Below are positions 42,483 to 50,949 of a DNA stretch of 64,000 nucleotides, piece by piece (positions within the stretch are counted from its first letter, which is position 1; each line of letters begins with the position of its first letter). This DNA is from Sphingomonas_R arantia (GTDB lineage: Bacteria; Pseudomonadota; Alphaproteobacteria; Sphingomonadales; Sphingomonadaceae): positions 620,001 to 684,000 of the forward strand of contig NZ_JBHUGS010000001.1 in assembly GCF_042682045.1 (NCBI RefSeq). Reading direction: 5' to 3'. The position numbers were made by a program, and so were the translations under genes. A model generated the notes under the pieces. That model did no database searches. It was not told where the DNA came from and was given only the letters and a program-made list of their open reading frames with translations.

Positions 42483-42967
42483 TTCCCCGCGCCGAGGCCC
42501 GCGATGCGCGGGCGGTCCGCGGCCGGGATCAGCGATTCGAGCACCGCCCAGAAGCCGGCGACCGCGCCCGGCCCGGCATCGCTGTAGGCGCGGCTCAGCC
42601 GGGCGCGGAGCAGCGCGAACAGCTCGGCCTCCAGCGCGGCGCCGGCGGGGGTGAGGTGGAGCAGCCGCTGCCGCCGGTCGCTGGTGCCGGTGCGCGTTTC
42701 GACGAAGCCGCCGGTGGTGAGGTCGGTCAGCACGCGGCCGAGCGACTGTTTCGTGATGCCGAGCAGGCGGAGCAGCGCGCTGACGCTCAGCCCCGGCTGG
42801 CGCGCGGTGAAGTAGAGCACGCGCTGGTGCGCGCGGCCGAGCCCGCGGGGGCCGAGCAGATCGTCCATGCCGCGATACAGCTGCGCCTGGGCGAAATGGA
42901 CGAGTTCGAGGCCGCGCCGGATCTCGGCTTCGCGCAGGAACAGCGGGGAGGCGGGGGCGGCTGGCAT
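42479..42967 (-). CDS. MarR-family transcriptional regulator
   Basis: 162 residues from ATG 42967; an upstream start at 43030 is possible but overlaps the palindrome. The winged helix is visible: GRAHQRVLYFTARQPGLSVS, recognition helix LLRLLGITKQSLGRVLTDLT and wing VETRTGTSDRRQRLLHLTPA G. It is divergent from ilvE and followed by a thioesterase. The palindrome at 43020-43035 in the shared promoter region is a candidate operator. Confidence 0.87.
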   Translation of the reverse strand: MPAAPASPLFLREAEIRRGLELVHFAQAQLYRGMDDLLGPRGLGRAHQRVLYFTARQPGLSVSALLRLLGITKQSLGRVLTDLTTGGFVETRTGTSDRRQRLLHLTPAGAALEAELFALLRARLSRAYSDAGPGAVAGFWAVLESLIPAADRPRIAGLGAGK

Positions 42968-43019
42968 GTTGATTCCATCTGGCAGGCAGCCTAACCGGAC
43001 GCAACCGGCAAGCCTGTTC

Positions 43020-43035
43020 GTCGGTACCAACCGAC
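43020..43035. promoter_or_regulatory. Candidate MarR operator
   Basis: GTCGGT-ACCA-ACCGAC is a perfect inverted repeat between the divergent marR and ilvE starts, 21 bases before the ilvE ATG. Its use by the MarR protein is inferred from position only. Confidence 0.45.
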
Positions 43036-43056
43036 TGGCCGCCCCGAGGAGCCGTG

Positions 43057-44148
43057 ATGACCGAGCCGACTTTCCGCATCGAACCGCATGCCACCCCGGT
43101 CGATGCCGGGACCCGCGCGGGGATGCTGGTCGATCCGGGGTTCGGGCGGGTGTTCACCGACCATATGGTGGTGATCAACTACAAGGAAGGCATGGGCTGG
43201 CACGATGCGCGGGTGCAGGCGCGCGCGCCGATCCAGATGGATCCGGCGTCGTCGGTGCTGCATTATGCGCAGGAGATTTTCGAGGGGATGAAAGCGTACC
43301 GCACGGAGGACGGCGGGGCCGCGCTGTTCCGCGCCGACGCCAATGCCGCGCGGTTCGCGCGGTCGGCCGAGCGGATGGCGATGCCGCCGCTGCCCGAGCC
43401 GCTGTTCCTGGAATCGGTGCGTCAGCTCGTCGCGGCGGACCGCGACTGGATTCCGGGGCAGGAAGGCGGCGCGCTGTACCTGCGCCCGTTCATGTTCGCG
43501 AGCGAGGTGTTCCTGGGCGTGAAGCCGTCGTCGGAATATCTTTACATGGTGATCGGCTCCGCGGTCGGCGCGTATTTCAAGTCGGGCACGCCGACCGTGT
43601 CGTTGTGGGTGTCGGCGGATTATACCCGCGCGGCGCCCGGCGGGACGGGGTCGGCCAAGTGCGGCGGCAACTATGCGGCCAGCCTGCTCGCGCAGTCGGA
43701 GGCGATCCGCCACGGGTGCGATCAGGTGGTGTTCCTGGATGCGGTGGAGCGCCGCTGGGTCGAGGAGCTGGGCGGCATGAATCTGTTCTTCGTGTTCGAC
43801 GACGGATCGATGATCACGCCGCCGCTGGGGGGTACGATCCTGCCCGGCATCACGCGCGATTCCATCCTGACGCTGGCGCGCGACATGGGGATCACGGTGC
43901 GCGAGGAACGCTATGCGATCGACCAGTGGCGCGCGGATGCGACCAGCGGGCGGCTGCGTGAGGCGTTCGCATGCGGCACCGCGGCGGTGGTGACGCCGAT
44001 CGGCACGGTGCGCGGGGCGGACGGCGACTTCCGCGTCGGCGACGGTGCGACGCCGGGCGAGCTGACGCTGAAGCTGCGCACCGCACTGGTCGATATCCAG
44101 CGCGGGCTGGCCCCCGACAAGCATGGCTGGGTCGAAAAACTGTTCTGA
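43057..44148 (+). CDS. ilvE: Branched-chain amino acid aminotransferase IlvE
   Basis: 363 residues from ATG 43057 (a GTG directly before it is an alternative). A class IV PLP enzyme exchanging amino groups between branched-chain amino acids and 2-oxoglutarate. It has SVLHYAQEIFEGMKAYRTED G, YLRPFMFASEVFLGVKPSSE, the PLP lysine Lys201 in GGTGSAKCGGNYAASLLAQS, ELGGMNLFFVFDDG and the C-terminal GTAAVVTPIG. It is a full-length member of the larger IlvE type. It is divergent from a marR gene and followed by tRNA-Gln. Confidence 0.94.
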   Translation: MTEPTFRIEPHATPVDAGTRAGMLVDPGFGRVFTDHMVVINYKEGMGWHDARVQARAPIQMDPASSVLHYAQEIFEGMKAYRTEDGGAALFRADANAARFARSAERMAMPPLPEPLFLESVRQLVAADRDWIPGQEGGALYLRPFMFASEVFLGVKPSSEYLYMVIGSAVGAYFKSGTPTVSLWVSADYTRAAPGGTGSAKCGGNYAASLLAQSEAIRHGCDQVVFLDAVERRWVEELGGMNLFFVFDDGSMITPPLGGTILPGITRDSILTLARDMGITVREERYAIDQWRADATSGRLREAFACGTAAVVTPIGTVRGADGDFRVGDGATPGELTLKLRTALVDIQRGLAPDKHGWVEKLF

Positions 44149-44200
44149 GGCGGGCTGCCTCTTCCCTCCCCGCCGCGCGCGAGTATAAGGCGCGGCACGT

Positions 44201-44275
44201 TGGGGCGTCGCCAAGTGGTAAGGCAGCGGCTTTTGATGCCGCCATGCGCAGGTTCGAACCCTGCCGCCCCAGCCA
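44201..44275 (+). tRNA. tRNA-Gln (anticodon TTG)
   Basis: The acceptor stem TGGGGCG (44201) pairs with CGCCCCA (44265-44271), followed by the discriminator G and an encoded CCA at 44273-44275. The D-arm GCCAAGTGGTAAGGC, anticodon stem GCGGC/GCCGC with loop TTTTGAT (anticodon TTG) and T-arm GCAGGTTCGAACCCTGC all fold normally. Confidence 0.97.
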
Positions 44276-44590
44276 AATCATTGGAAATCCGGCCAGTGAT
44301 GGCTGCAAGTTGTTGAGAGCGCCGGCTGACCATGGTGGCTGCCGTGTTCGGTGGCATCGGACGCATCGTCTGTTCGATAGTGCTACCGTAGACGTGCGGT
44401 TGTCGCTGCGGAGCACGAACCGGACGGCGGCCTTCGTTGATGTTCGATGCTGATTTCGTCGGGACGAGTGGCTGGCAGTTGATTCCTGCGGCACGGCGCT
44501 GTAGCGACGGGGGACAAAATAGCGGGACAGCGGATCCGCCAGGCATACGAGTGCGCAGCACCACGGGGCCGTAGAATGGGAAGGGATCCT
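44276..44590. other. Gene-free gap between tRNA-Gln and the catabolic cluster
   Basis: I find no gene, no integrase remnant and no copy of the 22-bp operator in these 315 bases. The promoter of the three-isomerase operon must lie here but I cannot place it. Confidence 0.6.
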
Positions 44591-45364
44591 ATGTCTGCGG
44601 CTTATACACTATCCTCCTGTATCGAATGGCAGTTTGCCGACGCCGGCGAGCTCGATGCGCGTCTGCGCGCGGCCAAGGCGGCCGGTTTCGAACTGGCTGA
44701 ATTTCATCTCTGGCGCGACAAGCCGATCGATGCGTTGGCCACCGCGCTTGCCGAAACGGGCATGCGACTGACCAGCCTGTGCGTCGACCCGCGCCGTTCG
44801 ATCGTCGATCCGGCGCAGCGCGAGGAGATGGTCACCGCGGTGCGCGACACGATCGCTGCGACCGCGGTTCTCGGCAAGCCGAGCCTGATCGTCGCCTCCG
44901 GCTTTCGCGTTGATGGCATGAGCGAGGACGAGCATTTCGCCAACGCCGTCACCGCCCTGCGCGCGGCCGCCGACGCGGCCGAGGCGGCGGGCGTCATGCT
45001 GCTCCTCGAACCGCTCAATACCCAGCTGTTCGCGACCATGTATCTGGTCAGCACCACGCTCGGCCTCGATCTGGTCGAGGCGGTGGGCAGCCCGAACCTG
45101 CGGCTGCTCTACGATGTGTGGCACAGCGCCGTGATGGGCGAGGACATGGCCGAGGTGCTGGCGGGTCGCATCCACCTGGTCGCCCATGTCCAGGTCGCCG
45201 ACATGCCCGACCGCAACGAGCCCGGCACCGGCAGCCTCGATTGGGGCAAGGTCACGCGCAGCCTGCGTGAGCTCGGCTATTCGGGCGCCATCGGCCTGGA
45301 GTATTTTCCGACGATGCCGATGGACGAGTCGTTCGCCCAGTCGCAGCGGATGCTCGCCGACTGA
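44591..45364 (+). CDS. TIM-barrel sugar isomerase (hydroxypyruvate isomerase-like)
   Basis: 257 residues from ATG 44591, chosen over ATG 44576 because GGAAGGGA lies 5 bases upstream. The xylose-isomerase-like/AP-endonuclease-2 TIM barrel is visible, with metal-site candidates Glu in LLLEPLNTQLF, Asp in LLYDVWHSA, His in VAHVQVADMPDRNEPG and Glu in IGLEYFPTMP. The LEPLNT and DMPDRNEPG patterns are close to hydroxypyruvate isomerase (Hyi) and its relatives, which isomerise small keto/aldose substrates. It leads an operon of three such proteins. Confidence 0.82.
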   Translation: MSAAYTLSSCIEWQFADAGELDARLRAAKAAGFELAEFHLWRDKPIDALATALAETGMRLTSLCVDPRRSIVDPAQREEMVTAVRDTIAATAVLGKPSLIVASGFRVDGMSEDEHFANAVTALRAAADAAEAAGVMLLLEPLNTQLFATMYLVSTTLGLDLVEAVGSPNLRLLYDVWHSAVMGEDMAEVLAGRIHLVAHVQVADMPDRNEPGTGSLDWGKVTRSLRELGYSGAIGLEYFPTMPMDESFAQSQRMLAD

Positions 45365-45430
45365 CACGGGGCTGCCGACCAGCCCTCAACCGCCGTCGAT
45401 GACAGCGTCCCCCAACGAACGGATTGCGTG

Positions 45431-46387
45431 ATGAATAGCGATCGAATTGCGATCAGCCTCGACCTGATCAACCGCCACAATCAGGAACCGAACCGCAACA
45501 GGTTCGAGAGCAAATATTTCTGGGAAGAGCTCTACCCCTTGCTCCGGGCGAGCGGATTTCGTTCGATCGAGATCCCCTATGAGCCCGTCTGGCAGTTTGG
45601 CGGGCGCAGCGGCGTGCCGATGAACCGCTACTCGATCCAGACCAAGTATGAGTCGGCTGCCGGCTACCGCGCGGCGCTTGCGGAGCGGGGCATCGACACG
45701 GTGACGGGCGTGACGTTCGATCCCAACCTGTTCATGCGCAACGCCAATCTCGACTTCTTCTTCGGCGCGTCGGGGCATTTCGCCGGCGAGGCGCTGTCGC
45801 ACGCCGCCGATCTGGGCGCCGACTATTTCGCGATCAGCCCGTCGCCCTATTACGGGCGCGCGGCGCACTATCACCCCGATCTGGAGGCGAAGCGCGCGAG
45901 CTTTACCGAGCGGGCGACCGAACTGCTGCGCGGCCTTGCGGACAAGGCGGCGGCGGCGGGTGTCACCCTCGTGCTGCGCAACGAATATTGGAGCCTCTTC
46001 CGCGGCGAGCAGATCCTGCCGCTGATCGATGCGCTGCCCGACGGTGTAAAGCTGGACGTCGACACGGCGAGCCTGACGATCGCCGGGATCGATCCGGCCG
46101 CATTCATTTCGGCGCAACAGGGCCGGATCGGTTGCGTACACCTGACCGACACCGATTTCGTCGATGAGGGCGAAACCTGGAAGAGCCCGAACCCGGAATT
46201 TCCCGCGCACCGCGCGACGCAGGTGTTCCGCGATCCGGGCAACGGTTCGGTCGACCTGCCCGCGATCGTCGGGTTGCTCGATCGCCTGGGTTATCAGGGG
46301 CCGATCATCTGCAGCGCGCGCCAGACGCGCGATCCCTTCCGGGCCTTGCTGCGCACCCGCGCCTTCCTCAACCAATTGCCGAACTGA
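45431..46387 (+). CDS. TIM-barrel isomerase/epimerase family protein
   Basis: 318 residues from ATG 45431 (a GTG lies just before it). It shares the AP-endonuclease-2 barrel: FRSIEIPYEPVWQFGGRSGV, LVLRNEYWSLFRG with a metal-site Glu, VKLDVDTASLTIAG with Asp, GCVHLTDTDFVDEGE with His. The last strand reads PIICSARQTRD where the usual metal-binding Glu is missing, so either the site differs or the protein is not a standard isomerase. It is 66 bases after the first and 17 bases before the third TIM-barrel gene. Substrate unknown. Confidence 0.75.
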   Translation: MNSDRIAISLDLINRHNQEPNRNRFESKYFWEELYPLLRASGFRSIEIPYEPVWQFGGRSGVPMNRYSIQTKYESAAGYRAALAERGIDTVTGVTFDPNLFMRNANLDFFFGASGHFAGEALSHAADLGADYFAISPSPYYGRAAHYHPDLEAKRASFTERATELLRGLADKAAAAGVTLVLRNEYWSLFRGEQILPLIDALPDGVKLDVDTASLTIAGIDPAAFISAQQGRIGCVHLTDTDFVDEGETWKSPNPEFPAHRATQVFRDPGNGSVDLPAIVGLLDRLGYQGPIICSARQTRDPFRALLRTRAFLNQLPN

Positions 46388-46404
46388 TCCGGACGGAGCC
46401 CCCG

Positions 46405-47328
46405 ATGCCCAACATCCGCTACGCCAACATGTCCCACTGGAAGACGATCCCGTATCGCGCGATCGATAACTTCCGCGACTTCTATTATGAGGACAAGACG
46501 AACACCGCCTATTATTCCGACTGGGATACGATCCTGAAATATCAGTCGGCGCTCGGCTTCGACGGGATCGAGATCGCGCCCTGGGATTTGGCCGATATCC
46601 TGCCGCTGTTCGGATCGCCCGAGAATTTCTCCGCATTCGCGAAGGATCGCGGGGTCGAGGTGATCGGCATGTTCCACGGGGCGCACGCCTCGCACGCCGC
46701 CGACCATTATGACGAAGCGATCCGTTCGGGTCGCGAGGCGGTGGACACGATCGTCAAGTTCGGCGGCAGTTACATGAACACCTGTCCGACGCAGAACTAT
46801 TGCGGCGCGGGCCCGCTCAGCCGTGAAGAGGTGCAGCAATGCGCCAAGGTCATGAACGAGATCGGCCAATACGCTACCGATCACGGGGTGAAGATCGGGC
46901 TGCACAACGAATTCTTCTGCGCGATCAACCTGCCCAATCACCGCGAGCTGATCGAGTCCACAGATCCGCGGTACGTGCACTATTGCCTCGACACCGCGCA
47001 GATCGCGATCCTGGGCGAGGACATCCTGACGTTCTACGAGGACTATCACGACCGGATCAGCACGTTCCACCTGAAGGACACGGCCTCGGCGAACCAGCCC
47101 GACAGCGTCCGTTATTCGCGCGACCCAGAGATTACGGACGATGGCACGCGCTGGTTCTGGGAACCGGGGCTTGGCGAACTCGACCTGCAGGGCCTGTATC
47201 GCCTGCTGAAGAAGCATGAGTTCAAGGGCTGGATGTCGATCGAATATGACGGTTCGCCGGACATGCTCGCCTCGATGGCGCTGACGCGCTACCATCTGGA
47301 TAAGGAACTTCGTCCGATCTACGATTGA
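46405..47328 (+). CDS. TIM-barrel isomerase/epimerase family protein
   Basis: 307 residues from ATG 46405 with CGGAGCC upstream. All four metal-site positions of the fold are present: Glu in KIGLHNEFFCAINLPNH, Asp in HYCLDTAQIAILG, His in RISTFHLKDTASANQ and Glu in GWMSIEYDGSPD. The N-terminus (NIRYANMSHWKTIPYRAIDN) and the YCGAGPLSREE stretch mark a distinct subfamily seen with sugar-catabolic gene sets. It ends the three-gene operon and meets the MBL gene tail to tail at a shared hairpin. Confidence 0.78.
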   Translation: MPNIRYANMSHWKTIPYRAIDNFRDFYYEDKTNTAYYSDWDTILKYQSALGFDGIEIAPWDLADILPLFGSPENFSAFAKDRGVEVIGMFHGAHASHAADHYDEAIRSGREAVDTIVKFGGSYMNTCPTQNYCGAGPLSREEVQQCAKVMNEIGQYATDHGVKIGLHNEFFCAINLPNHRELIESTDPRYVHYCLDTAQIAILGEDILTFYEDYHDRISTFHLKDTASANQPDSVRYSRDPEITDDGTRWFWEPGLGELDLQGLYRLLKKHEFKGWMSIEYDGSPDMLASMALTRYHLDKELRPIYD

Positions 47329-47348
47329 TCGGGCTGGTTTGAATGCAG

Positions 47349-47372
47349 TCCGGGCCTTCAGGAAGGTCCGGA
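47349..47372. terminator. Bidirectional hairpin between convergent genes
   Basis: TCCGGGCCTTC-AG-GAAGGTCCGGA forms an 11-pair stem with one G-T pair, followed by TTCTTTG on the plus strand. It contains the last codons and stop of the MBL gene and lies 21 bases after the stop of the isomerase gene. Confidence 0.6.
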
Positions 47373-48164
47373 TTCTTTGAGACAGCGGCAATAGACCTCA
47401 GCCGAACGGAGGACCACGGCACGCGCATCCCGCGGGATATGCTGCCCTTCAAACGCTCCATGGAGTTGATCGAACGCATAGCCTCCGATGCGGGTCGCGA
47501 TCGTTTCCACGGTGCGACGGGAGAGCGGCAGGAGGTTCGGGTAGCTCCACATGAACGACACGCGATCCGCCCCGGGCGTGACTTGCAGGATGTCGCTGGC
47601 CAGCAGAATGCCGTCGTCCTGCGCCAGATGCAGGACGCTGCCGCCGGGGAAGTGACCACCGAGGCGGACGATTTCGATATCGGGCGCCAGGCGGTGGTTG
47701 CCGCCGGTCCAGTATGCGATCCGTGGGCTATCGCGCGAAACCCACTGGCGATCGTCCGCATGAAGATGGATGGTGGCATCGAACGCGTCGGCCCAATCCT
47801 GCATGGTCGTGTAGTAGTGCGGATGCGAGAGCGCGATCGTGCGGATGCCGCCCAGTGCCTGGATCAGGGTCCGTGTCGCAGGATCGAGACAGGCGACGCA
47901 GTCCCACAGGATATTGCCGTGCGGCGATAACAGCAGGAACGCGCGCTGCCCGATCGCGAACCGCGGCACGGTATGGAAGCTGAGCAGCCCCGGCGCATGC
48001 TGTCGCCAGCGGTTGCCGTGCGTGGAGTGGAGCGCGATGGGCGTCGTCCAGCATTGCCCCGTGGGCGGCACGAACTGGCGTTCGTCGCAACACACCGCAC
48101 ATCGCGGCGGCGGGCCGTCAGGCGTATCGAACGACGTGCCGCAGGTGGAACACAGATGGATCAT
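47358..48164 (-). CDS. MBL-fold hydrolase with N-terminal zinc ribbon
   Basis: 268 residues from ATG 48164, overlapping the stop of the MFS gene (ATGA). A short zinc ribbon at the N-terminus (Cys5, Cys8, Cys22, Cys25) precedes a metallo-beta-lactamase fold: ILWDCVACLDPATRTLIQAL, a variant metal motif SHPHYYTTMQDW where most members have HxHxDH, GGHFPGGSVLHLAQDDGILL and ILLASDIL. The altered motif leaves the number of metals uncertain. A hydrolase for a pathway intermediate (for example a lactone or ester) would fit the operon, but that is inference. Confidence 0.75.
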   Translation of the reverse strand: MIHLCSTCGTSFDTPDGPPPRCAVCCDERQFVPPTGQCWTTPIALHSTHGNRWRQHAPGLLSFHTVPRFAIGQRAFLLLSPHGNILWDCVACLDPATRTLIQALGGIRTIALSHPHYYTTMQDWADAFDATIHLHADDRQWVSRDSPRIAYWTGGNHRLAPDIEIVRLGGHFPGGSVLHLAQDDGILLASDILQVTPGADRVSFMWSYPNLLPLSRRTVETIATRIGGYAFDQLHGAFEGQHIPRDARAVVLRSAEVYCRCLKESGPS

Positions 48165-49579
48165 CGCAGGAAGATCCTGTCAGGCAGTCGGGAGAGGAGC
48201 AGCGCGACGATCGCCAGCGCCGTCGCCGCGACCAGCACCGCGATCACGAACGCCGTGGGGATCAGCTCCGGCCGTCCGGCGATGATCGAAAAGTAGAGCG
48301 TTCCGATCAATGCAGTGCCGACAGCGCCCCCGATCTGCTGCACCGTCTTGTGCATCGCGCCGGCAACACCGGCATGCCCGCGATCGACCCGCGCGAGCGT
48401 TATCGGACCGAGCGGCCCGGCGAGCGTTCCCATCCCGATCCCCGCCACGAACAGGAGCGCCCCGATCACCGGGGCCGGCAGGTCGAACCGGACCGCGAGT
48501 GCGGTTGCGACGCAGCCGACCGCCATCGCGACCGCCCCCAGCAGGGGCACGCGCAGGCCGTAGCGCGGCAGCGCCTTGCGGCCGATCTGGCTGATCCCCG
48601 CCATCACGCCGAGACCGAACGGGACGTGCAGCAGCGCGACGTCGAGCGGCGCATAGCCGAGGCCGCGTTGCAGCGTGATGCTGAAGGCGAGCAGAAACCC
48701 CGTCGATGCCACGGTGAAGCATCCCGTGGCGGCGAGGCCGATGCGGAAACAGGGATCCCGGAACAGGGCGGGTTCGATCAGCGCCGAGCCGAGGCGCGCG
48801 CGACGCCGCACCTCATACCGCCAGAATGCCCAGCAGGTGCAGGCGCTGACCGCCAGCACCGCGAAGCCCCAAAGTGGCCAACCGGACTCGCGGCCCTCGA
48901 TCAGCGGATAGAGCAAGGCACCCACGGCGACGAACAACAGCAATGATCCGGGCACGTCGATGCGGAGCGGATGCGCCGACCGACCGCGCGGGAGGAGCGC
49001 GATCCCGGCAACCAGTGCGAGCAGCCCGACCGGAAGGTTGATGAGAAACACGCTGCGCCAACCGAGCCCAAAGGGGTTCAACGCGATGAGCAGGCCGCCC
49101 AACACCGGCCCCCCGATGGCGGCAAGCCCGCCGATGATCCCGAACGCCGCGAGGCGCCCGATCCGTTCGGTGGGATCATAGAGCAGCTGGACCAGCGCGA
49201 CGCCCTGCGGTGCCATGATCGCCGCGGCCAGACCCTGGGCCAGCCGCGCGAGGACCAGGGATTGCTGGTCGGCCGCGAGCCCGCAGGCGAGCGAGGCGGC
49301 GGTGAATCCGATCACGCCGATCAGGAACATGCGGCGATACCCGAACAGATCGCCCAGCCGCCCGCCGACGACGAGCAGCACGGCAAAGGTCAGGAAATAG
49401 CCCGAGACGACCCATTGCATGGCCGCATCGCTGGCACCCAGCCCCCGCTGCATCGCAGGCAACGCGGTGTTGACGATGGTCGAGTCGACTACGTCCATCA
49501 CGAACGCGACGAGGATGGTGGCGAACGCCAGCGAACGCTGACGCGCGGTCAGTTCGGCAGATACCGGCGTTCGTTCCAC
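48161..49579 (-). CDS. MFS drug/solute antiporter, DHA2 (EmrB-like) family
   Basis: 472 residues if started at GTG 49579, with GAGG 8 bases upstream. A TTG at 49639 would add 20 residues but lies inside the operator palindrome, so GTG is preferred. About 14 hydrophobic segments are seen; family motifs are VDSTIVNTALPAMQRGLGAS DAAMQWVVSGYFL, GRLGDLFGYRRMFLIG and MAPQGVALVQLL. It probably exports a toxic substrate or aglycone. It is divergent from another MFS gene and both starts flank one 22-bp operator. Confidence 0.85.
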   Translation of the reverse strand: MERTPVSAELTARQRSLAFATILVAFVMDVVDSTIVNTALPAMQRGLGASDAAMQWVVSGYFLTFAVLLVVGGRLGDLFGYRRMFLIGVIGFTAASLACGLAADQQSLVLARLAQGLAAAIMAPQGVALVQLLYDPTERIGRLAAFGIIGGLAAIGGPVLGGLLIALNPFGLGWRSVFLINLPVGLLALVAGIALLPRGRSAHPLRIDVPGSLLLFVAVGALLYPLIEGRESGWPLWGFAVLAVSACTCWAFWRYEVRRRARLGSALIEPALFRDPCFRIGLAATGCFTVASTGFLLAFSITLQRGLGYAPLDVALLHVPFGLGVMAGISQIGRKALPRYGLRVPLLGAVAMAVGCVATALAVRFDLPAPVIGALLFVAGIGMGTLAGPLGPITLARVDRGHAGVAGAMHKTVQQIGGAVGTALIGTLYFSIIAGRPELIPTAFVIAVLVAATALAIVALLLSRLPDRIFLR

Positions 49580-49626
49580 GTCGTCGATCCTCGCTTGACA
49601 GGCCGGCGTGTCATGACGATACCCCG

Positions 49627-49648
49627 TATCAGAATGCAAGTTCTAATA
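49627..49648. promoter_or_regulatory. 22-bp palindromic operator, site 1
   Basis: TATCAGAAT-GCAA-GTTCTAATA, between the divergent MFS genes: 47 bases from the GTG at 49579 and 40 bases from the ATG at 49689. Same motif as sites at 56351, 58639 and 59386. Confidence 0.8.
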
Positions 49649-49688
49649 CAGCCGGATCACCGGCGTATGCATCTGGGAGAGCAAGCGG

Positions 49689-50921
49689 ATGGTCACGGAT
49701 CCGAACAGCGCCGAAGCGCGTCAGCCGGGCGTCGGGCAGGGCATCACCGTCATCACCGCAGGCTTCCTGCCCATATTGGCGATCGTGTCGCTGTTTCCGG
49801 CGGTGCCGTCGATCATCGATCATTTTTCCGGCAATCCGTCCGCTGCCTGGCAGGTGCCGGCGATGGTGTCCGCGCCGGGCCTGACGATCGCGGTGATCGC
49901 GCTGTTCGCCGGGATGCTGGTCGACCGGTTCGGACGGCGCAAACTGATGCTGGGATCGTTGCTGCTCTACGGTCTGTTCGGCGCGGCGCCGTTCTTTCTG
50001 GACGATCTGAACGCGATCTATGCGTCGCGCCTGCTGCTGGGTGTCGCCGAGGCGGCGATCCTGACCACGCTGAACACGCTGATCGGCGATTATTGGGAGG
50101 ATGCGGGCCGGCGCAAATGGCTGACGCTGCAGGGGCTGGCCGGGCCGTTCCTGGCCAGCGGCGTCATTCTGGCGTCGGGCTATCTGACCGGGCTGCGCTG
50201 GAACGGGATATTCCTGATCTACCTCATCGCGTTTCCGATCTTCTTTGCCGCCGCGCGCTACCTGTACGAACCGGCAAGCGATGCGACCGCGCGCAAGATG
50301 CTCGGCATCGGCCAGGGGCCGGCGCGGACGCCGTTTCCGATGGCGTCGGTGGTGATGATCGGGATCGTCACGTTGTTTTCCTCGGCGCTGTATTACGTGT
50401 TCATCATCAACGGCGGCATGGCGTTCCGCGAAGTCGGGATCATGTCGTCCCAGGAGCTTGGCAAGCTGACCTTCATCCCGAGCCTGTTCGTCATGGTCGG
50501 GTCGTTGATCTTCTGGGCGACGGGGCGGCTAGGGCCGGTGACGCAGCTGGGCATCTTTCTGGCGATGATCGGCGGCGGGCTGGCCTGGATCGGGCTGGCC
50601 AGCGACTGGCGCTGGATGATCGCGGGGCTGGTGATCCAGCAGACCGGCGCCGGCATGGCCGTACCGACGTTGATCGCGTGGGCGCAGACCAAGCTGCCGT
50701 TCGAACATCGCGGCCGCGGCATGGGCCTGTGGACCGCGTGCTTTTTCTTCGGACAGTTTTCCAGCCCGTTCCTGGTTTCGCTGTTCCGCGCCCAGACCGG
50801 CGCGATGCAGTCCGCGTTCCTGATCATGGGCGCGACCGGGGTTGCCGGTGCGATTGCCGCCTTCGTTTTCGCGGCGTCCCGGCGTGGCGGCGGTATCCCC
50901 GCCGCAGCGCGGGCCGCCTGA
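49689..50921 (+). CDS. MFS transporter
   Basis: 410 residues from ATG 49689 with GGGAGAG just upstream. Twelve hydrophobic segments, with the MFS loop 2-3 motif GMLVDRFGRRKLMLGSLLLY and a helix-4 arginine in YASRLLLGVAEAAILTTLNT. It is the first gene of an operon with the deglycosidase subunits (29-base gap), so it probably imports the glycoside. The family member cannot be narrowed further by eye. Confidence 0.85.
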   Translation: MVTDPNSAEARQPGVGQGITVITAGFLPILAIVSLFPAVPSIIDHFSGNPSAAWQVPAMVSAPGLTIAVIALFAGMLVDRFGRRKLMLGSLLLYGLFGAAPFFLDDLNAIYASRLLLGVAEAAILTTLNTLIGDYWEDAGRRKWLTLQGLAGPFLASGVILASGYLTGLRWNGIFLIYLIAFPIFFAAARYLYEPASDATARKMLGIGQGPARTPFPMASVVMIGIVTLFSSALYYVFIINGGMAFREVGIMSSQELGKLTFIPSLFVMVGSLIFWATGRLGPVTQLGIFLAMIGGGLAWIGLASDWRWMIAGLVIQQTGAGMAVPTLIAWAQTKLPFEHRGRGMGLWTACFFFGQFSSPFLVSLFRAQTGAMQSAFLIMGATGVAGAIAAFVFAASRRGGGIPAAARAA

Positions 50922-50949
50922 TCCCTGCACCGTTCACGAGGATATCGAC

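Noticed and set aside
44276..44590. Integrase remnant or attachment-site duplication after the tRNA
   Set aside because: No integrase-like coding and no second copy of the tRNA 3' end was found in the window.
49580..49639. TTG start for the DHA2 transporter
   Set aside because: It would place the start codon inside the operator palindrome; the GTG at 49579 has a better ribosome site and keeps all membrane segments.
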